Source: an uncultured Nitrospira sp.
GTDB lineage: Bacteria; Nitrospirota; Nitrospiria; Nitrospirales; Nitrospiraceae
Length of the DNA stretch: 42,893 nucleotides
Direction of reading: 5' to 3'
NCBI GenBank assembly: GCA_902500745.1
Contig: CABVRS010000010.1
Coordinates: 1 to 42,893, forward strand
Position 1 is the stretch's first letter; each line of letters starts with the position of its first letter. Below, piece by piece: positions 1 through 9,771 of the stretch. The notes beneath the pieces are model-generated. The model saw nothing but the letters and a program-made list of their open reading frames with translations. It was not told the DNA's origin and ran no database searches. The translations under genes and the position numbers were made by a program.

Positions 1-125
1 CCTAGGCTGGTTTGCACCACCCACCAGCTCTCTGTAGGGCATCCAACACCCTATTTCTAGATTGTTCGCCTACTACTCCTCGTCTTAGCCATGCGATGCT
101 TCGGAATTCCTCCGACTGTTTATTA
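1..125. other. Left-edge non-coding stretch
   Basis: This is the sequence downstream of the pssA stop codon. I see no convincing gene, hairpin terminator or repeat in it. The next gene of the minus-strand run, if there is one, lies outside the window. Confidence 0.4.
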
Positions 126-932
126 TTATGATCTCGTCTCGATCGGCGATGGATCGATTTTCCCAACGCCTTTTTTTCCGACAGACGGAGCAACCAACCA
201 AAACAACTTTTCAACTGGCCCCATCAAGGCATATCCGGCGAACACGACAAAGAGCATGACAGCCGGCAAAGCCGCGACCATCATCAATGCGAGAATCCCC
301 CAGACCAAATAGGTGATATGTCGGTGACCCTTAAACTTCAGGTCTTTGAAGCTGCGGTACTTGATCGTACTGACCATCAGGAACGCGAGCATCAAGGTCA
401 TGATCAAGACCACGATCGGTTTGGCTTCTGCTCCCATCTTGAGAATGTAGTGATCGAAAACTACCAGCGAAGCTACCACGCCGGCTGCGGCTGGAATCGC
501 AAGCCCGGTAAAGTATTTCCCGTCGGCCAGCGCGACCGTGGAGTTGAATCGCGCTAAGCGCACCGCTCCCATCGCCACATAGGCAAACATCACCGCGACG
601 CCAAACGTCCCCTGTCCGCTTAACGCCCAGGAATAGATCAACAGACCTGGGGCCACCCCGAACGACACTACATCTGATAGCGAGTCATACTCCAAACCGA
701 ATTGACTCGTACTGTTGGTCAGGCGCGCCGACTTTCCATCTAGAACGTCAAAAATCATTGCGACAAGAATCGCAATGGCCGCTTCCAGATAGTTGGCGTT
801 GAAGACCGAGAGGATGGCATATACTCCGCAAAACAAATTGCCGGTCGTGAACAGATTCGGGATGAGGTGCATGGCGGCCTTCCGCCGCTTCCCTTCCTTC
901 CCGAACGAACTTTTGAAGCCTGCCGTTTTCAT
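126..932 (-). CDS. pssA: CDP-diacylglycerol--serine O-phosphatidyltransferase
   Basis: This membrane enzyme joins CDP-diacylglycerol and serine to give phosphatidylserine and CMP, the first committed step to phosphatidylethanolamine. The CDP-alcohol phosphotransferase signature is complete in the N-terminal third: DG-x2-AR-x8-G-x3-D-x3-D, visible as DGKSAR then G, D and D. Several hydrophobic segments follow, as expected for an integral membrane protein. At 268 residues it is a normal length. Its ATG overlaps the psd stop codon by four bases (ATGA), so the two genes are translationally coupled. Together they form a two-step phospholipid pathway placed after ilvC. The first 20 or so residues are basic and poorly conserved, so an internal start at the methionine before the first membrane helix is possible. 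Confidence 0.93.
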   Translation of the reverse strand: MKTAGFKSSFGKEGKRRKAAMHLIPNLFTTGNLFCGVYAILSVFNANYLEAAIAILVAMIFDVLDGKSARLTNSTSQFGLEYDSLSDVVSFGVAPGLLIYSWALSGQGTFGVAVMFAYVAMGAVRLARFNSTVALADGKYFTGLAIPAAAGVVASLVVFDHYILKMGAEAKPIVVLIMTLMLAFLMVSTIKYRSFKDLKFKGHRHITYLVWGILALMMVAALPAVMLFVVFAGYALMGPVEKLFWLVAPSVGKKGVGKIDPSPIETRS

Positions 933-1579
933 GGCAACTCCCCCACAATCGTTTCGCCGCCTTTGACTCGATCCCCGATCGCCACACGGACTTTGCTGCC
1001 GATCGGAAGAAACGTATCCATTCGCGACCCAAAACGAATCAACCCAAACCGTTCACCGCGGATGGCCTGATCCCGGGGAGAGACCCACGACACGATGCGC
1101 CGAGCGATCAAACCCGCCACTTGAACACACAGCACCTTGATGCCTTGGGGCGTCTTGATCATTACGGCGTTCTGTTCGTTTCGCAACGTGGCTTCCGGCT
1201 TACTGGCCACCATAAATTGACCCGGCTGATATTGCACGTCTTCGATCACACCGTCACAGGGCATCCGATTGATGTGCACGTTGAAGACATTCAAAAAGAT
1301 CGTGAGCCTGATACTGCGCTCTTTCAAGTACCGTGGTTCGAACTCTTCTTCGATCGCAATGACCTTCCCATCGCCGGGAGCGACGATAAGATTTTGGCCT
1401 TGCGGCACAACTCTGGCTGGATTTCTGAAGAACCAGGCAGAGAAGAGCGTCGCAACGGCTCCGAGAACTGCCACGACCGGCCAGCCCAACCATCCAGTCA
1501 GCAGTGTAACGCCGGCTGGCGCTACGATGAAGGGAATTCCTTCTTTAGCAAATGGGATCCCGACCGCACGATCCGCCAC
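929..1579 (-). CDS. psd: Phosphatidylserine decarboxylase, short form
   Basis: The enzyme decarboxylates phosphatidylserine to phosphatidylethanolamine using a pyruvoyl group made by self-cleavage at an internal serine. The cleavage motif RFGSRMD lies near the C-terminus, and Ser in Gly-Ser would become the pyruvoyl group of the small alpha chain. The N-terminal region has a hydrophobic hairpin for membrane attachment. At 216 residues it belongs to the short Psd class rather than the roughly 300-residue E. coli type with LGST. The start is GTG at 1579 with a GAGG ribosome-binding site about nine bases upstream. It follows ilvC by nine bases and overlaps pssA by four, consistent with one transcript. 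Confidence 0.93.
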   Translation of the reverse strand: MADRAVGIPFAKEGIPFIVAPAGVTLLTGWLGWPVVAVLGAVATLFSAWFFRNPARVVPQGQNLIVAPGDGKVIAIEEEFEPRYLKERSIRLTIFLNVFNVHINRMPCDGVIEDVQYQPGQFMVASKPEATLRNEQNAVMIKTPQGIKVLCVQVAGLIARRIVSWVSPRDQAIRGERFGLIRFGSRMDTFLPIGSKVRVAIGDRVKGGETIVGELP

Positions 1580-1588
1580 AGAATTGCC

Positions 1589-2626
<1,038 letters not shown>

Positions 2627-2662
2627 TCAGTATATAACAAACCGTGGTACCCCGGATGCCCC

Positions 2663-3223
2663 TTACTCCCGAGCCACCTTTTTCGCTTGCGCCGCAGCTG
2701 AACGGACAGGCTCGCGAGCGACGGCGACCCGGCCGGTGCGGACTAAATCCTTGATCCCAAGAGGCTGGAGCAGGTTGATGATTGCTTCGATCTTCTTGGG
2801 ATCACCGGAGACTTCGATCGTGTAGGTCGTCGGGGTTGAATCAATCACGTTCGCCCGAAAGATGTCCACAATCCTGAGCGCCTCAGCTCGATCCTGGTCT
2901 TTCGTATGGACCTTGATGATTGCCGTCTCCCGCGAGACAAACTCCGTTTCATTGAGATCCACTACTTTGATCACATCAATAAGCTTGTTCAGCTGCTTCA
3001 CGATCTGCTCGATGATCCGCTCATCACCCGACGTCACAATCGTCATCTGCGACATGGATGGATCAAGCGTCGGAGCAACCGACAAACTCTCGATATTGAA
3101 ACCCCGCCCGCTGAATAACCCGGCAACACGGGACAGGACCCCAAACTTATTTTCAACTGTCACTGAAATAATGTGTTCCATGTTTCCTAGTTCCGAACTC
3201 TCCGTACTCATATCTTTCAGCAC
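2663..3223 (-). CDS. ilvN: Acetolactate synthase small (regulatory) subunit
   Basis: This is the regulatory partner of IlvB; in the family it binds valine through ACT domains and stimulates the catalytic subunit. The ACT domain begins at MEHIISVTVENKFGVLSRV and contains the conserved GRGFNIESL stretch; a second ferredoxin-like domain follows. The start is uncertain. GTG at 3223 has AAGGGG only about two bases away. ATG at 3181 has AGGA five bases upstream and begins exactly at the conserved ACT sequence, so the shorter form of about 172 residues may be the real one. The gene sits a few bases downstream of ilvB. The C-terminal tail is alanine- and basic-rich and probably disordered. Confidence 0.94.
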   Translation of the reverse strand: MLKDMSTESSELGNMEHIISVTVENKFGVLSRVAGLFSGRGFNIESLSVAPTLDPSMSQMTIVTSGDERIIEQIVKQLNKLIDVIKVVDLNETEFVSRETAIIKVHTKDQDRAEALRIVDIFRANVIDSTPTTYTIEVSGDPKKIEAIINLLQPLGIKDLVRTGRVAVAREPVRSAAAQAKKVARE

Positions 3224-3229
3224 TTCCCC

Positions 3230-5005
3230 TTACGCCGTGAGCACCGTATCTTTATCTTCCGGTGTCACCTTCGTCGAGCCGGATTGTTTCTTCTTCAACT
3301 CCGGCGGATCCTCCAAAATCATCTCATGATTACAGCCACCGGCAGGGATCATCGGATAACAATTTTCAAACGGATAGGTCGGGACATCCACGATGACGGG
3401 TTTGTCCGTGGACAAGGCCTCTTTCAACACCGCGTCGAGATCACCAACCTTCTTGACCCGTAATCCCACCGCTCCATAAGCATCCGCGAGCTTGACGAAA
3501 TCGGGCGTCGTATCGAGATAACTCGACGCATAGCGTCCTTCGTAGAAGAGGTCTTGCCATTGCCGGACCATGCCGTGGAATCCGTTGTTCAGGATGATGA
3601 TCTTCACGGGCAACTTGCTGACCACCGCCGTCGCCATTTCCTGCATGTTCATCTGGATACTGCCGTCTCCGGCGATGCAGAGAACCAGCCGATCCCGGAA
3701 GGCGGCCTGCGCACCCATGGCAGCTGGGAACCCAAATCCCATGGTCCCAAGCCCTCCCGAGGTCAACCATCGGTTTGGCTTGGCCAATTTGAAATATTGT
3801 GCGGCCCACATTTGGTGCTGCCCGACATCAGTCGCAACAATGGGATCACGGTCTTTGGTCAGCTCATACAACCGTTTCACCACCTGCTGCGGCTTAATCG
3901 GCCCATCTCGCTCTTGCTGGTACGTCAACGGGTGGGCCTGTTGCCATTCCCGAATCTGATCCCACCACGGCTTCCGAAGCTCTTTTTGTTCACCGTTGAC
4001 CGTCGCGCGTAAGATCTGGTTCAGTTCCCGAAGCACGGTCTTGCAGTCACCAACGATTGGGATATCGACGTGGATGTTCTTCCGAATGGATGTCGGATCG
4101 ATGTCGACATGGATCACCTTCGCATAGGGACAGAACTCCGACACCTTCCCCGTCACCCGATCGTCAAACCGCGCACCGATGGCGATCACCAGATCGGAAT
4201 AATGCATAGCCATGTTGGCCTGATACGTCCCGTGCATCCCGAGCATACCCATGGAAAGAGGATGCTCTCCTGGGAATGCGCCGAGCCCCATCAGCGTCAT
4301 ATCCACAGGGATCTGTGTCATCTCGGCCAATTCAATCAGTTCCTGCGAGGCCGCGGAGAAGACCACACCACCGCCGACATAGAGAATCGGCTTCTTGGCT
4401 TTCATGATTGCTTCGGCTGCTTGCTTGATCTGCCACTTATTGCCATCGTAGGTCGGGTTGTACCCGCGGATTGAGACAGAATTCGGATACGTGAATTCCG
4501 CTTTGGCCATCGACACATCTTTCGGAATGTCGACAAGCACCGGCCCCGGGCGCCCAGTTGTCGCAATATAGAACGCCTCTTTGATCGTAGCGGCCAGATC
4601 ATTCACATCTTTGACGAGGAAATTATATTTCGTGCAGGGGCGACTCAACCCAACGTTGTCCGCTTCCTGGAAAGCATCGTTCCCGATCAAATTGGTGGGG
4701 ACTTGGCCGCTGAAACACACCAGCGGCACAGAATCCATATACGCATCGGCTAACGCCGTAATCACATTGGTCATACCAGGACCCGACGTGACCAGGCAGA
4801 CACCGGCTTTCCCAGTCGCTTTGGCATATCCTTCGGCCATATGGCCCGCGCCCTGTTCATGGCGCGTCAAAATCACTTCCACATCCTTCTGCTGGTGGAG
4901 TGTATCGAAAATCTTCAAAACGACTCCGCCGGGAAGTGCGAAGACGGTCTTCACACCTTCACGCTTCAGGCATTCGATGAAGATTTCAGCACCGGTGAGT
5001 TTCAT
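3230..5005 (-). CDS. ilvB: Acetolactate synthase large (catalytic) subunit
   Basis: This thiamine-diphosphate and FAD enzyme condenses two pyruvates, or pyruvate and 2-oxobutyrate, to acetohydroxy acids. The N-terminal pyrimidine-binding domain has the catalytic Glu in RHEQGAGHMAEGYA. The C-terminal pyrophosphate domain has GDGSIQMNMQE and, later, the paired Asn (ILNNGFHG) that complete the TPP/Mg2+ motif. The middle domain (GGGVVFSAAS, GARFDDRVTGK) is the FAD-binding fold. At 591 residues it is full length. The start ATG at 5005 has a strong GGGAGGG site upstream. The roughly 200 bases between it and the RNase P RNA gene show no leader peptide rich in branched-chain codons, so classical ilv attenuation is not evident. 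Confidence 0.97.
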   Translation of the reverse strand: MKLTGAEIFIECLKREGVKTVFALPGGVVLKIFDTLHQQKDVEVILTRHEQGAGHMAEGYAKATGKAGVCLVTSGPGMTNVITALADAYMDSVPLVCFSGQVPTNLIGNDAFQEADNVGLSRPCTKYNFLVKDVNDLAATIKEAFYIATTGRPGPVLVDIPKDVSMAKAEFTYPNSVSIRGYNPTYDGNKWQIKQAAEAIMKAKKPILYVGGGVVFSAASQELIELAEMTQIPVDMTLMGLGAFPGEHPLSMGMLGMHGTYQANMAMHYSDLVIAIGARFDDRVTGKVSEFCPYAKVIHVDIDPTSIRKNIHVDIPIVGDCKTVLRELNQILRATVNGEQKELRKPWWDQIREWQQAHPLTYQQERDGPIKPQQVVKRLYELTKDRDPIVATDVGQHQMWAAQYFKLAKPNRWLTSGGLGTMGFGFPAAMGAQAAFRDRLVLCIAGDGSIQMNMQEMATAVVSKLPVKIIILNNGFHGMVRQWQDLFYEGRYASSYLDTTPDFVKLADAYGAVGLRVKKVGDLDAVLKEALSTDKPVIVDVPTYPFENCYPMIPAGGCNHEMILEDPPELKKKQSGSTKVTPEDKDTVLTA

Positions 5006-5213
5006 GACAACCCTCCCTCAGACTGCATGATAGGATCTGCCTACAATAGGCCGATATTAGAAAGACACGCCCGGCGAAGGACGCATCATCATGCAGAAAT
5101 GTCTTTGAAATCAAGGGGAAAGATTTGAGATCCTAACATCCCCATCAAGACCCGTCAATACAGCGCCACATGAATCCCCGAGAGTACCAGTACGAAGTGT
5201 TTCAGAAAAAGCG

Positions 5214-5645
5214 TGAGCGGAAGATCTATAAGCCGGATTCTGTCCCGCAAAGAAGTTGCCCGCTTTGCCTGGATGATCATTTCTCTGGGATTCGAGTTGC
5301 CTCGAACCTCAAGCGACCTACCCGAAGACCTCGACCGGGCCAGTCGGTGTACCGCACCCCGTGAAGAGCGCAGTACATGTCTTCCTATTTGGCCTTGCAC
5401 CGGGCGACGCTTACCGTGCCGGTGATGTCACCATCCCCGCGGTGGGCTCTTACCCCACCGTTTCACCCTTACCTGATCCGCAGCGACCAGATGGGATCCC
5501 ATCGCCTTGGCCATCGGCGGTTTGATTTCTGTGGTGCTGGTGTCGGATTGCTCCGCCTGGGAGTTACCCAGCGCCCTGCCCGTGGAGTCCGGACTTTCCT
5601 CCCGATGCGCGAGGCACCGAGCGACCATCCAATCTTCCACCCACG
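5214..5645 (-). ncRNA. rnpB: RNase P RNA, bacterial class A
   Basis: This is the catalytic RNA that trims the 5' leader of pre-tRNAs. On the minus strand the 5' half contains GAGGAAAGTCCGGACTCC followed by the ACGGGCAGGGCGCTGGGTAA segment. The middle contains GGTGAAACGGTGGGGTAAGA. The 3' end contains ACAGAATCCGGCTTATAGAT. These are the conserved regions of class A RNase P RNA. The terminal helix P1 can be drawn without a mismatch (one G-U pair): GTGGAAGAT at 5632-5640 pairs with ATCTTCCGC at 5217-5225. The exact ends are estimated from P1 and the promoter. The gene lies alone between ilvB and the M48 protease gene. Confidence 0.95.
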
Positions 5646-5652
5646 CGGGGTC

Positions 5653-5682
5653 AGTATAAAGAATGAGGCCGGTCGGTAACAA
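5653..5682 (-). promoter_or_regulatory. Sigma-70 promoter of rnpB
   Basis: The minus strand has TTGTTA at 5677-5682 and TATACT at 5653-5658, separated by 18 bases. The predicted start point near 5645 lies about five bases before helix P1 of the RNase P RNA, which supports both calls. Confidence 0.65.
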
Positions 5683-5731
5683 GCGGACTGATATGGCTGC
5701 TCTTACTCACTGCCCTCATTCCACAGGGTCT

Positions 5732-6604
5732 TTACCTGCCACCGACTTCTGGTAAAGGGGTAGCTGGCATCTGGCTTCGCTTCTGATAAATGGCCATGGC
5801 CTCGGGCATCCACTCCTTCAATTGCTCGATTCGGGTTTCGTGGCTCGGATGGGTTGATAAGAATTCACCGGATCCTCCTCCACCACCGCCGGATGCCTGC
5901 CCCATCCGTTCCCAGAGTGCGACAGATTCGCGGGGGTCATACCCGGCATCGGCTGCAAGGAGAATCCCGACATAGTCGGCCTCCGACTCATGTTTCCGGC
6001 TGAATGGCAGCAGTACCCCAACCTGCGCTCCCGCACCCAGGGCAGCCATCGTCGCCTGACCCAGCATCGGATTCCCGCCGCCGAGACCAATCGCCGTTCC
6101 TGCAACCTGTAACACCGTGTTCGTGAGTTGTCCCTGACTCATCCGCTCCGCCCCATGTCGCGCCAAGGCATGCACGACCTCATGGCCCATGACCGCCGCC
6201 AAGCCAGCCTCAGTTTTGGCCATTGGGAAAATGCCAGTGTAGACCGCCATCTTGCCCCCAGGCAATGCAAAGGCATTGGCCGTCTTATCATCCTTGATCA
6301 CCGTGACTTCCCATTGAAACTGCTTGGCCATCTCGGCGTACTTCGATCGTTTCGCGGCCTCGACAATCCGAGCCGCTACGCGCTTCACCGGTTCAATCTC
6401 ACGAGGATCTTGCGAGGGGCGCATTTTCGGGTCAGCCTTCACCTGATTGTAAGCCTGCGCTCCCATTTGTACTTCCTGACCAACTGACGTCATCAACAAT
6501 TGCTTGCGACCGGTATAGGGATTGGTCTCACATCCTACCAAGCTGACCGATACCGCAAGTAGACAGAGCACCATCGTTGTCTGCTTGAACCGCCACGTAC
6601 ACAT
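5732..6604 (-). CDS. M48-family metalloprotease lipoprotein
   Basis: This is a predicted envelope-anchored zinc protease of the M48 (Ste24/HtpX/BepA-like) family; relatives take part in quality control of outer-membrane proteins. With the start at 6604, residues 1-24 form a lipoprotein signal ending at the lipobox LVGC (Cys25). The catalytic zinc motif HEVVH is at about residues 141-145, and the third ligand region HESEAD follows some 50 residues later. A glycine-rich stretch (GGGGGGSG) precedes the C-terminal helix. I chose ATG 6604 because AGGGGAGG lies seven bases upstream and the signal peptide starts there. An in-frame start ten codons upstream would spoil the signal. No C-terminal TPR domain like that of BepA is seen, so it resembles the shorter LoiP-type proteins. 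Confidence 0.9.
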   Translation of the reverse strand: MCTWRFKQTTMVLCLLAVSVSLVGCETNPYTGRKQLLMTSVGQEVQMGAQAYNQVKADPKMRPSQDPREIEPVKRVAARIVEAAKRSKYAEMAKQFQWEVTVIKDDKTANAFALPGGKMAVYTGIFPMAKTEAGLAAVMGHEVVHALARHGAERMSQGQLTNTVLQVAGTAIGLGGGNPMLGQATMAALGAGAQVGVLLPFSRKHESEADYVGILLAADAGYDPRESVALWERMGQASGGGGGGSGEFLSTHPSHETRIEQLKEWMPEAMAIYQKRSQMPATPLPEVGGR

Positions 6605-6648
6605 CTTCGGTCCTCCCCTTAAAACGTGTCCCAATGGATCCAGATGGA

Positions 6649-6677
6649 TTGACCGCTATGGATCTGATTGGTAGATT
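6649..6677 (+). promoter_or_regulatory. Predicted sigma-70 promoter of the RNase HIII gene
   Basis: TTGACC at 6649-6654 and TAGATT at 6672-6677 are separated by 17 bases. Transcription would start about 40 bases before the ATG at 6724. The site lies in the divergent gap with the M48 protease gene. Confidence 0.5.
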
Positions 6678-6723
6678 ACCGCGCCCCTAGGAATAATTTC
6701 TAGAGGGAGTCGCAGAACTCCTT

Positions 6724-7386
6724 ATGACGACACGACCAGCTCAGACCATCGAACGTATCGGCATCGATGAATCCGGAAAAGGTGATTATTTTGGCCCACT
6801 CGTCATCGCGGCCGTGTTCGTCGATGCCACGACGCAAGGGGAACTCAGGCTCATGCAAGTCCGGGACAGTAAGAAGATTTCGGATGGGCGTATTCTGGAA
6901 ATGGCTCCCGATATCAAGACCATTTGCCCACACAGCATCATTGCGATCGGGCCACAGAAGTACAACGAGCTCTACGCCAAGATAAAAAATCTGAACCGCC
7001 TGTTAGCCTGGGGACATGCCAAGGCACTAGAGAATCTGCTGGAACGTGGGGTGACTTGTGAGCGGGCCATTTCAGATCAGTTTGGAGATGAGCGGCTGAT
7101 CTTGAATGCCTTACAAGAAAAAGGGCGAACGATCGTACTCGAACAACGAACCAAAGCGGAATCCGACTTGGCCGTCGCCGCGGCCTCAATTCTCGCACGA
7201 GCAGAATTTCTCTTGCGCTTGAAACGCCTCTCCGGCGAAGTCGGCACCACCCTCCCAAAAGGCGCCTCTCCGGCCGTCGAGCTTGCCGCCAAGATGATCA
7301 TCAAGAAACACGGACAGGAGCGGCTGGGGTCAGTGGCAAAACTACACTTCAAAACGACGAAGGCCGTGCTGGCGGGGTCGAGTTAG
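6724..7386 (+). CDS. rnhC: Ribonuclease HIII, catalytic domain only
   Basis: It cleaves the RNA strand of RNA-DNA hybrids. The N-terminal motif IDESGKGDYFGPLV is the DEsGxGD signature of RNase HIII rather than the DEAGRGxxAGP of RNase HII. The remaining acidic residues sit in RDSKK and in the SDLAVAAASILARAEF helix, and the C-terminus has KLHFKTT as in HIII. At 220 residues it is roughly 80-90 residues shorter than typical RNase HIII. The N-terminal TBP-like substrate-binding domain is absent, and an in-frame TAA lies 45 bases upstream of the ATG, so the domain is not hidden by a wrong start. No strong ribosome-binding site is visible. It could be a hybrid of the HII and HIII lineages. Confidence 0.85.
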   Translation: MTTRPAQTIERIGIDESGKGDYFGPLVIAAVFVDATTQGELRLMQVRDSKKISDGRILEMAPDIKTICPHSIIAIGPQKYNELYAKIKNLNRLLAWGHAKALENLLERGVTCERAISDQFGDERLILNALQEKGRTIVLEQRTKAESDLAVAAASILARAEFLLRLKRLSGEVGTTLPKGASPAVELAAKMIIKKHGQERLGSVAKLHFKTTKAVLAGSS

Positions 7387-7580
7387 ATCAGTTCCACCGC
7401 TTCATATATCTGGGTCCATCACTGTACGGTGAGATCTTTATGGCAGCCATCCCGTCATGGCAAGACAACCGCCGGGGAGCTGAGAGAACGACGCGTACCA
7501 AAACCTATCCTGAAGATTCGACCATTCCTCGTTACAATTCAATACTGAACGGCTCTGGCAATTGAGAAAAACCAGTTACT

Positions 7581-9002
7581 TCACGAGGTCTGAGTGAGAG
7601 TCTCATTGAGGGTCTTATACACGCACTTTGCGACAGCTGCATTACCCTGTGGCGAATAGTGACGCCCCGAAAGCATCAGCTCAGCGGGATCCACTTCTAC
7701 TAAACATCCGGTGGGATCAACGTATGCAAGACCAGTTCTTTCAAGCACTTGCTTACCACGTGAACCCGGTTCCTGAAACTCTCGCCTGCCTGGGAAAAAC
7801 ACCACGAGAGGGGTCGCCCCGTCCTGCTGAACCGCTTGTACGAATGCCCTCAAGATCGATGCATTGACCGATAGCAACGCTTCCTCAGAATGGTCGGAAT
7901 GGACTGACCATGGAGAAAACCGAGATGTGAACAGCTGAACCAAGTAGCTGACATGGTAGAACCGCTCAATCCAGTCGTCTTCCTTATATCCTGCCTGATA
8001 CTCGATCATGGGCAACTCGGAAACCGAGCTTTTTGCAAAAATCTCTCCGGGAGGCAAGGGAGACGGATTGATATGGAGAAGTTCGTCCTCGCGCACAATG
8101 AAACGAGGTTTTGCAAAAGGAAGGTCCCACTCATGATTGCCCAGAAACGGGTACACCCACAAGGTACGTTCAAGATCATGGTCGATAAAACCGAGGATCA
8201 CGATCTTCGGCTTCCACTTGCGGACGTCCTTCTGGTATCGCAGGAACATTTGGTCGAGGCCATATCCCGGCACCCCAAAATTCAGGACGCGAAACCCAGA
8301 CCCTAACATCTGATCTAAGAAATGCCCATAGGTGTCTTCATATCGCACTTCATCGCCGAAGGTATATGAGTCGCCTACCACCGCAATATCCACCTGCCTT
8401 GTCTGCCTAGGAATTACCGCACCTTCATGTGGAACGCGCAGCCCCTCAGGGCCGGACCAATAGAGCCCGTCTGCGCCACGGCTGTTTAGTCCAACCGTCC
8501 ATCCGAGGACATCATCATGCACCAGCAAAGAAGGGGTACGCTGGGTTTGATCGAGCAATTTACGATAGCGGGCCTGGGTCGCTTCCCAACTCTTTGGCTT
8601 CAGCACCAAGTTTTTCCCTACTGCCTTGAACTGGAAGTAATCGTAAACAGCTGCCCTCACTACGATCTCGCCGGTCACAAGAATGAGGACTACGGTAACG
8701 AGGTTCATCGCCACAATCATCGGAACCTGACGTGACGGTGATCGCTTGTGCTCTCGATACCGGCAAAGAATGCCTATGCCGCCCGCAAGAAATCCGACGA
8801 CGGCACCTAGAAATACCAGCCCTGGTCGGGCGGAGAGAAACACCTCGAACGTCCTCTCACCTTTCGTATACAGGGCCGTTAACATGGCAGCCAGCGACAG
8901 TTCGGCCAGGCAGAGAGCGACGAAAAAAAGGGCATCCCGCCTTGAGAGAGAGAGAGAGAGCTGCAGTCTCTTGTTCAACTGCGGCCTCTCCCCTCTCACC
9001 AA
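7581..9002 (-). CDS. Membrane-anchored SGNH/GDSL-family protein with 5' repeat tract
   Basis: Roughly the first 125 residues hold three hydrophobic segments, so the protein is probably tethered to the inner membrane. A periplasmic SGNH-hydrolase-like domain follows. Block I is VVGDSYTFG with the nucleophile Ser. Block II is NFGVPGYG. Block III is GFIDHD, where the usual Asn is replaced by Asp. Block V is SGRHYSPQGN with the catalytic His. Relatives add or remove acyl groups on cell-surface sugars, and such a gene often accompanies carbamoyltransferase cassettes like the one at 9772-12213. The open frame begins only at non-ATG codons (TTG 9002, GTG 8999) without a ribosome-binding site. The one well-placed ATG (9018, AAGAGG upstream) is in another frame and is separated from this one by a (CT)8.5 tract. 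The gene may therefore be switched by repeat-length change. The precise substrate is unknown. Confidence 0.75.
   Translation of the reverse strand: MVRGERPQLNKRLQLSLSLSRRDALFFVALCLAELSLAAMLTALYTKGERTFEVFLSARPGLVFLGAVVGFLAGGIGILCRYREHKRSPSRQVPMIVAMNLVTVVLILVTGEIVVRAAVYDYFQFKAVGKNLVLKPKSWEATQARYRKLLDQTQRTPSLLVHDDVLGWTVGLNSRGADGLYWSGPEGLRVPHEGAVIPRQTRQVDIAVVGDSYTFGDEVRYEDTYGHFLDQMLGSGFRVLNFGVPGYGLDQMFLRYQKDVRKWKPKIVILGFIDHDLERTLWVYPFLGNHEWDLPFAKPRFIVREDELLHINPSPLPPGEIFAKSSVSELPMIEYQAGYKEDDWIERFYHVSYLVQLFTSRFSPWSVHSDHSEEALLSVNASILRAFVQAVQQDGATPLVVFFPGRREFQEPGSRGKQVLERTGLAYVDPTGCLVEVDPAELMLSGRHYSPQGNAAVAKCVYKTLNETLTQTS
8944..8960 (-). repeat. Dinucleotide (CT)8.5 tract in the 5' end of the SGNH gene
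   Basis: Seventeen bases of perfect alternating CT lie on the coding (minus) strand, reading Leu-Ser-Leu-Ser in the main frame. It is the longest simple repeat I see in the window. Frame count from ATG 9018 places that ATG out of frame with the SGNH domain at the present length. One more CT unit, or two fewer, would bring them into one frame. A run of seven T (in CCCTTTTTTTCG) follows about 20 bases further on. Confidence 0.85.
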
Positions 9003-9771
9003 ACCGTGTGTGTTTCATCGTCGCCTCTTGGTGATCTCGACAGTCACTTCGTCTTCCACTGCCCGCAGAGTACCCTCATCATCTTCGCACCATCACCCAA
9101 CACACCTTATACGTTTTAGGCACAAACGATGCCGCCCACATATGCTGTCGCCTTGGCATCACTTGTTTACCTTAAATTATTGAAATCTTTGACCTCGAAA
9201 CGACTAGAATGACTGGACGAATACACCTACTATGGCATGCCACTTATGAAGAACGTGTATGCCGCTTCATACAGCTTTTCTAGATCCCTATATCCAGGCC
9301 GGCGTGCAGAATAATGTGCAGCGCACACTGAATGAACAGTACCCGTGTGTATCAAAGTGGCACGCCGATGGTTACGAAGCAAAACAGCCAATCACCATTA
9401 CTCTTGTTATATAAAATACGCAGATGAATCCAGTTCCAGTGTTGTTTGGTCTAGCCATGGCTTCGTGCAATCATTCAGCTCAAAACCTTGCTATCTAAGT
9501 CCTTCCTGATGGAGCCCGGTCTCCACACAATGGCGTGAACGCACTGGGTGGCTCTTAATGATGATCTAGCCCGAGTGTTCCGTCGATAGGTGGTTCCCGC
9601 GTCAGATGGGGTTGCGTATCACGCCTCTGAATGAGACTATCAGCGAGAACGATAGGGGGTGTTCTCCTTTAATTTCATCGTAAAGGGCCACGTTGTAGGA
9701 TGCAACTTTACCAATTGCTTAACACAGAACAGCTCAGATAGATTCGATTTAGGGAATAAAGAAAGAGCTTC
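9003..9771. other. Long intergenic region between divergent SGNH and carbamoyltransferase genes
   Basis: It holds the 5' ends of two divergent genes, including ATG 9018 (minus) with AAGAGG upstream. No open frame with coding character, tRNA, or strong terminator was found. There are AT-rich patches around 9160-9190 and 9405-9425 that could hold promoters, but I cannot pick a convincing -35/-10 pair. A TGGCAC at 9358 lacks a matching -12 element. Confidence 0.5.

Noticed and set aside
9358-9375. TGGCAC resembling a sigma-54 -24 element upstream of the carbamoyltransferase gene
   Set aside because: The -12 position reads TGGTT rather than TTGC, and the site lies about 400 bases from the start codon.
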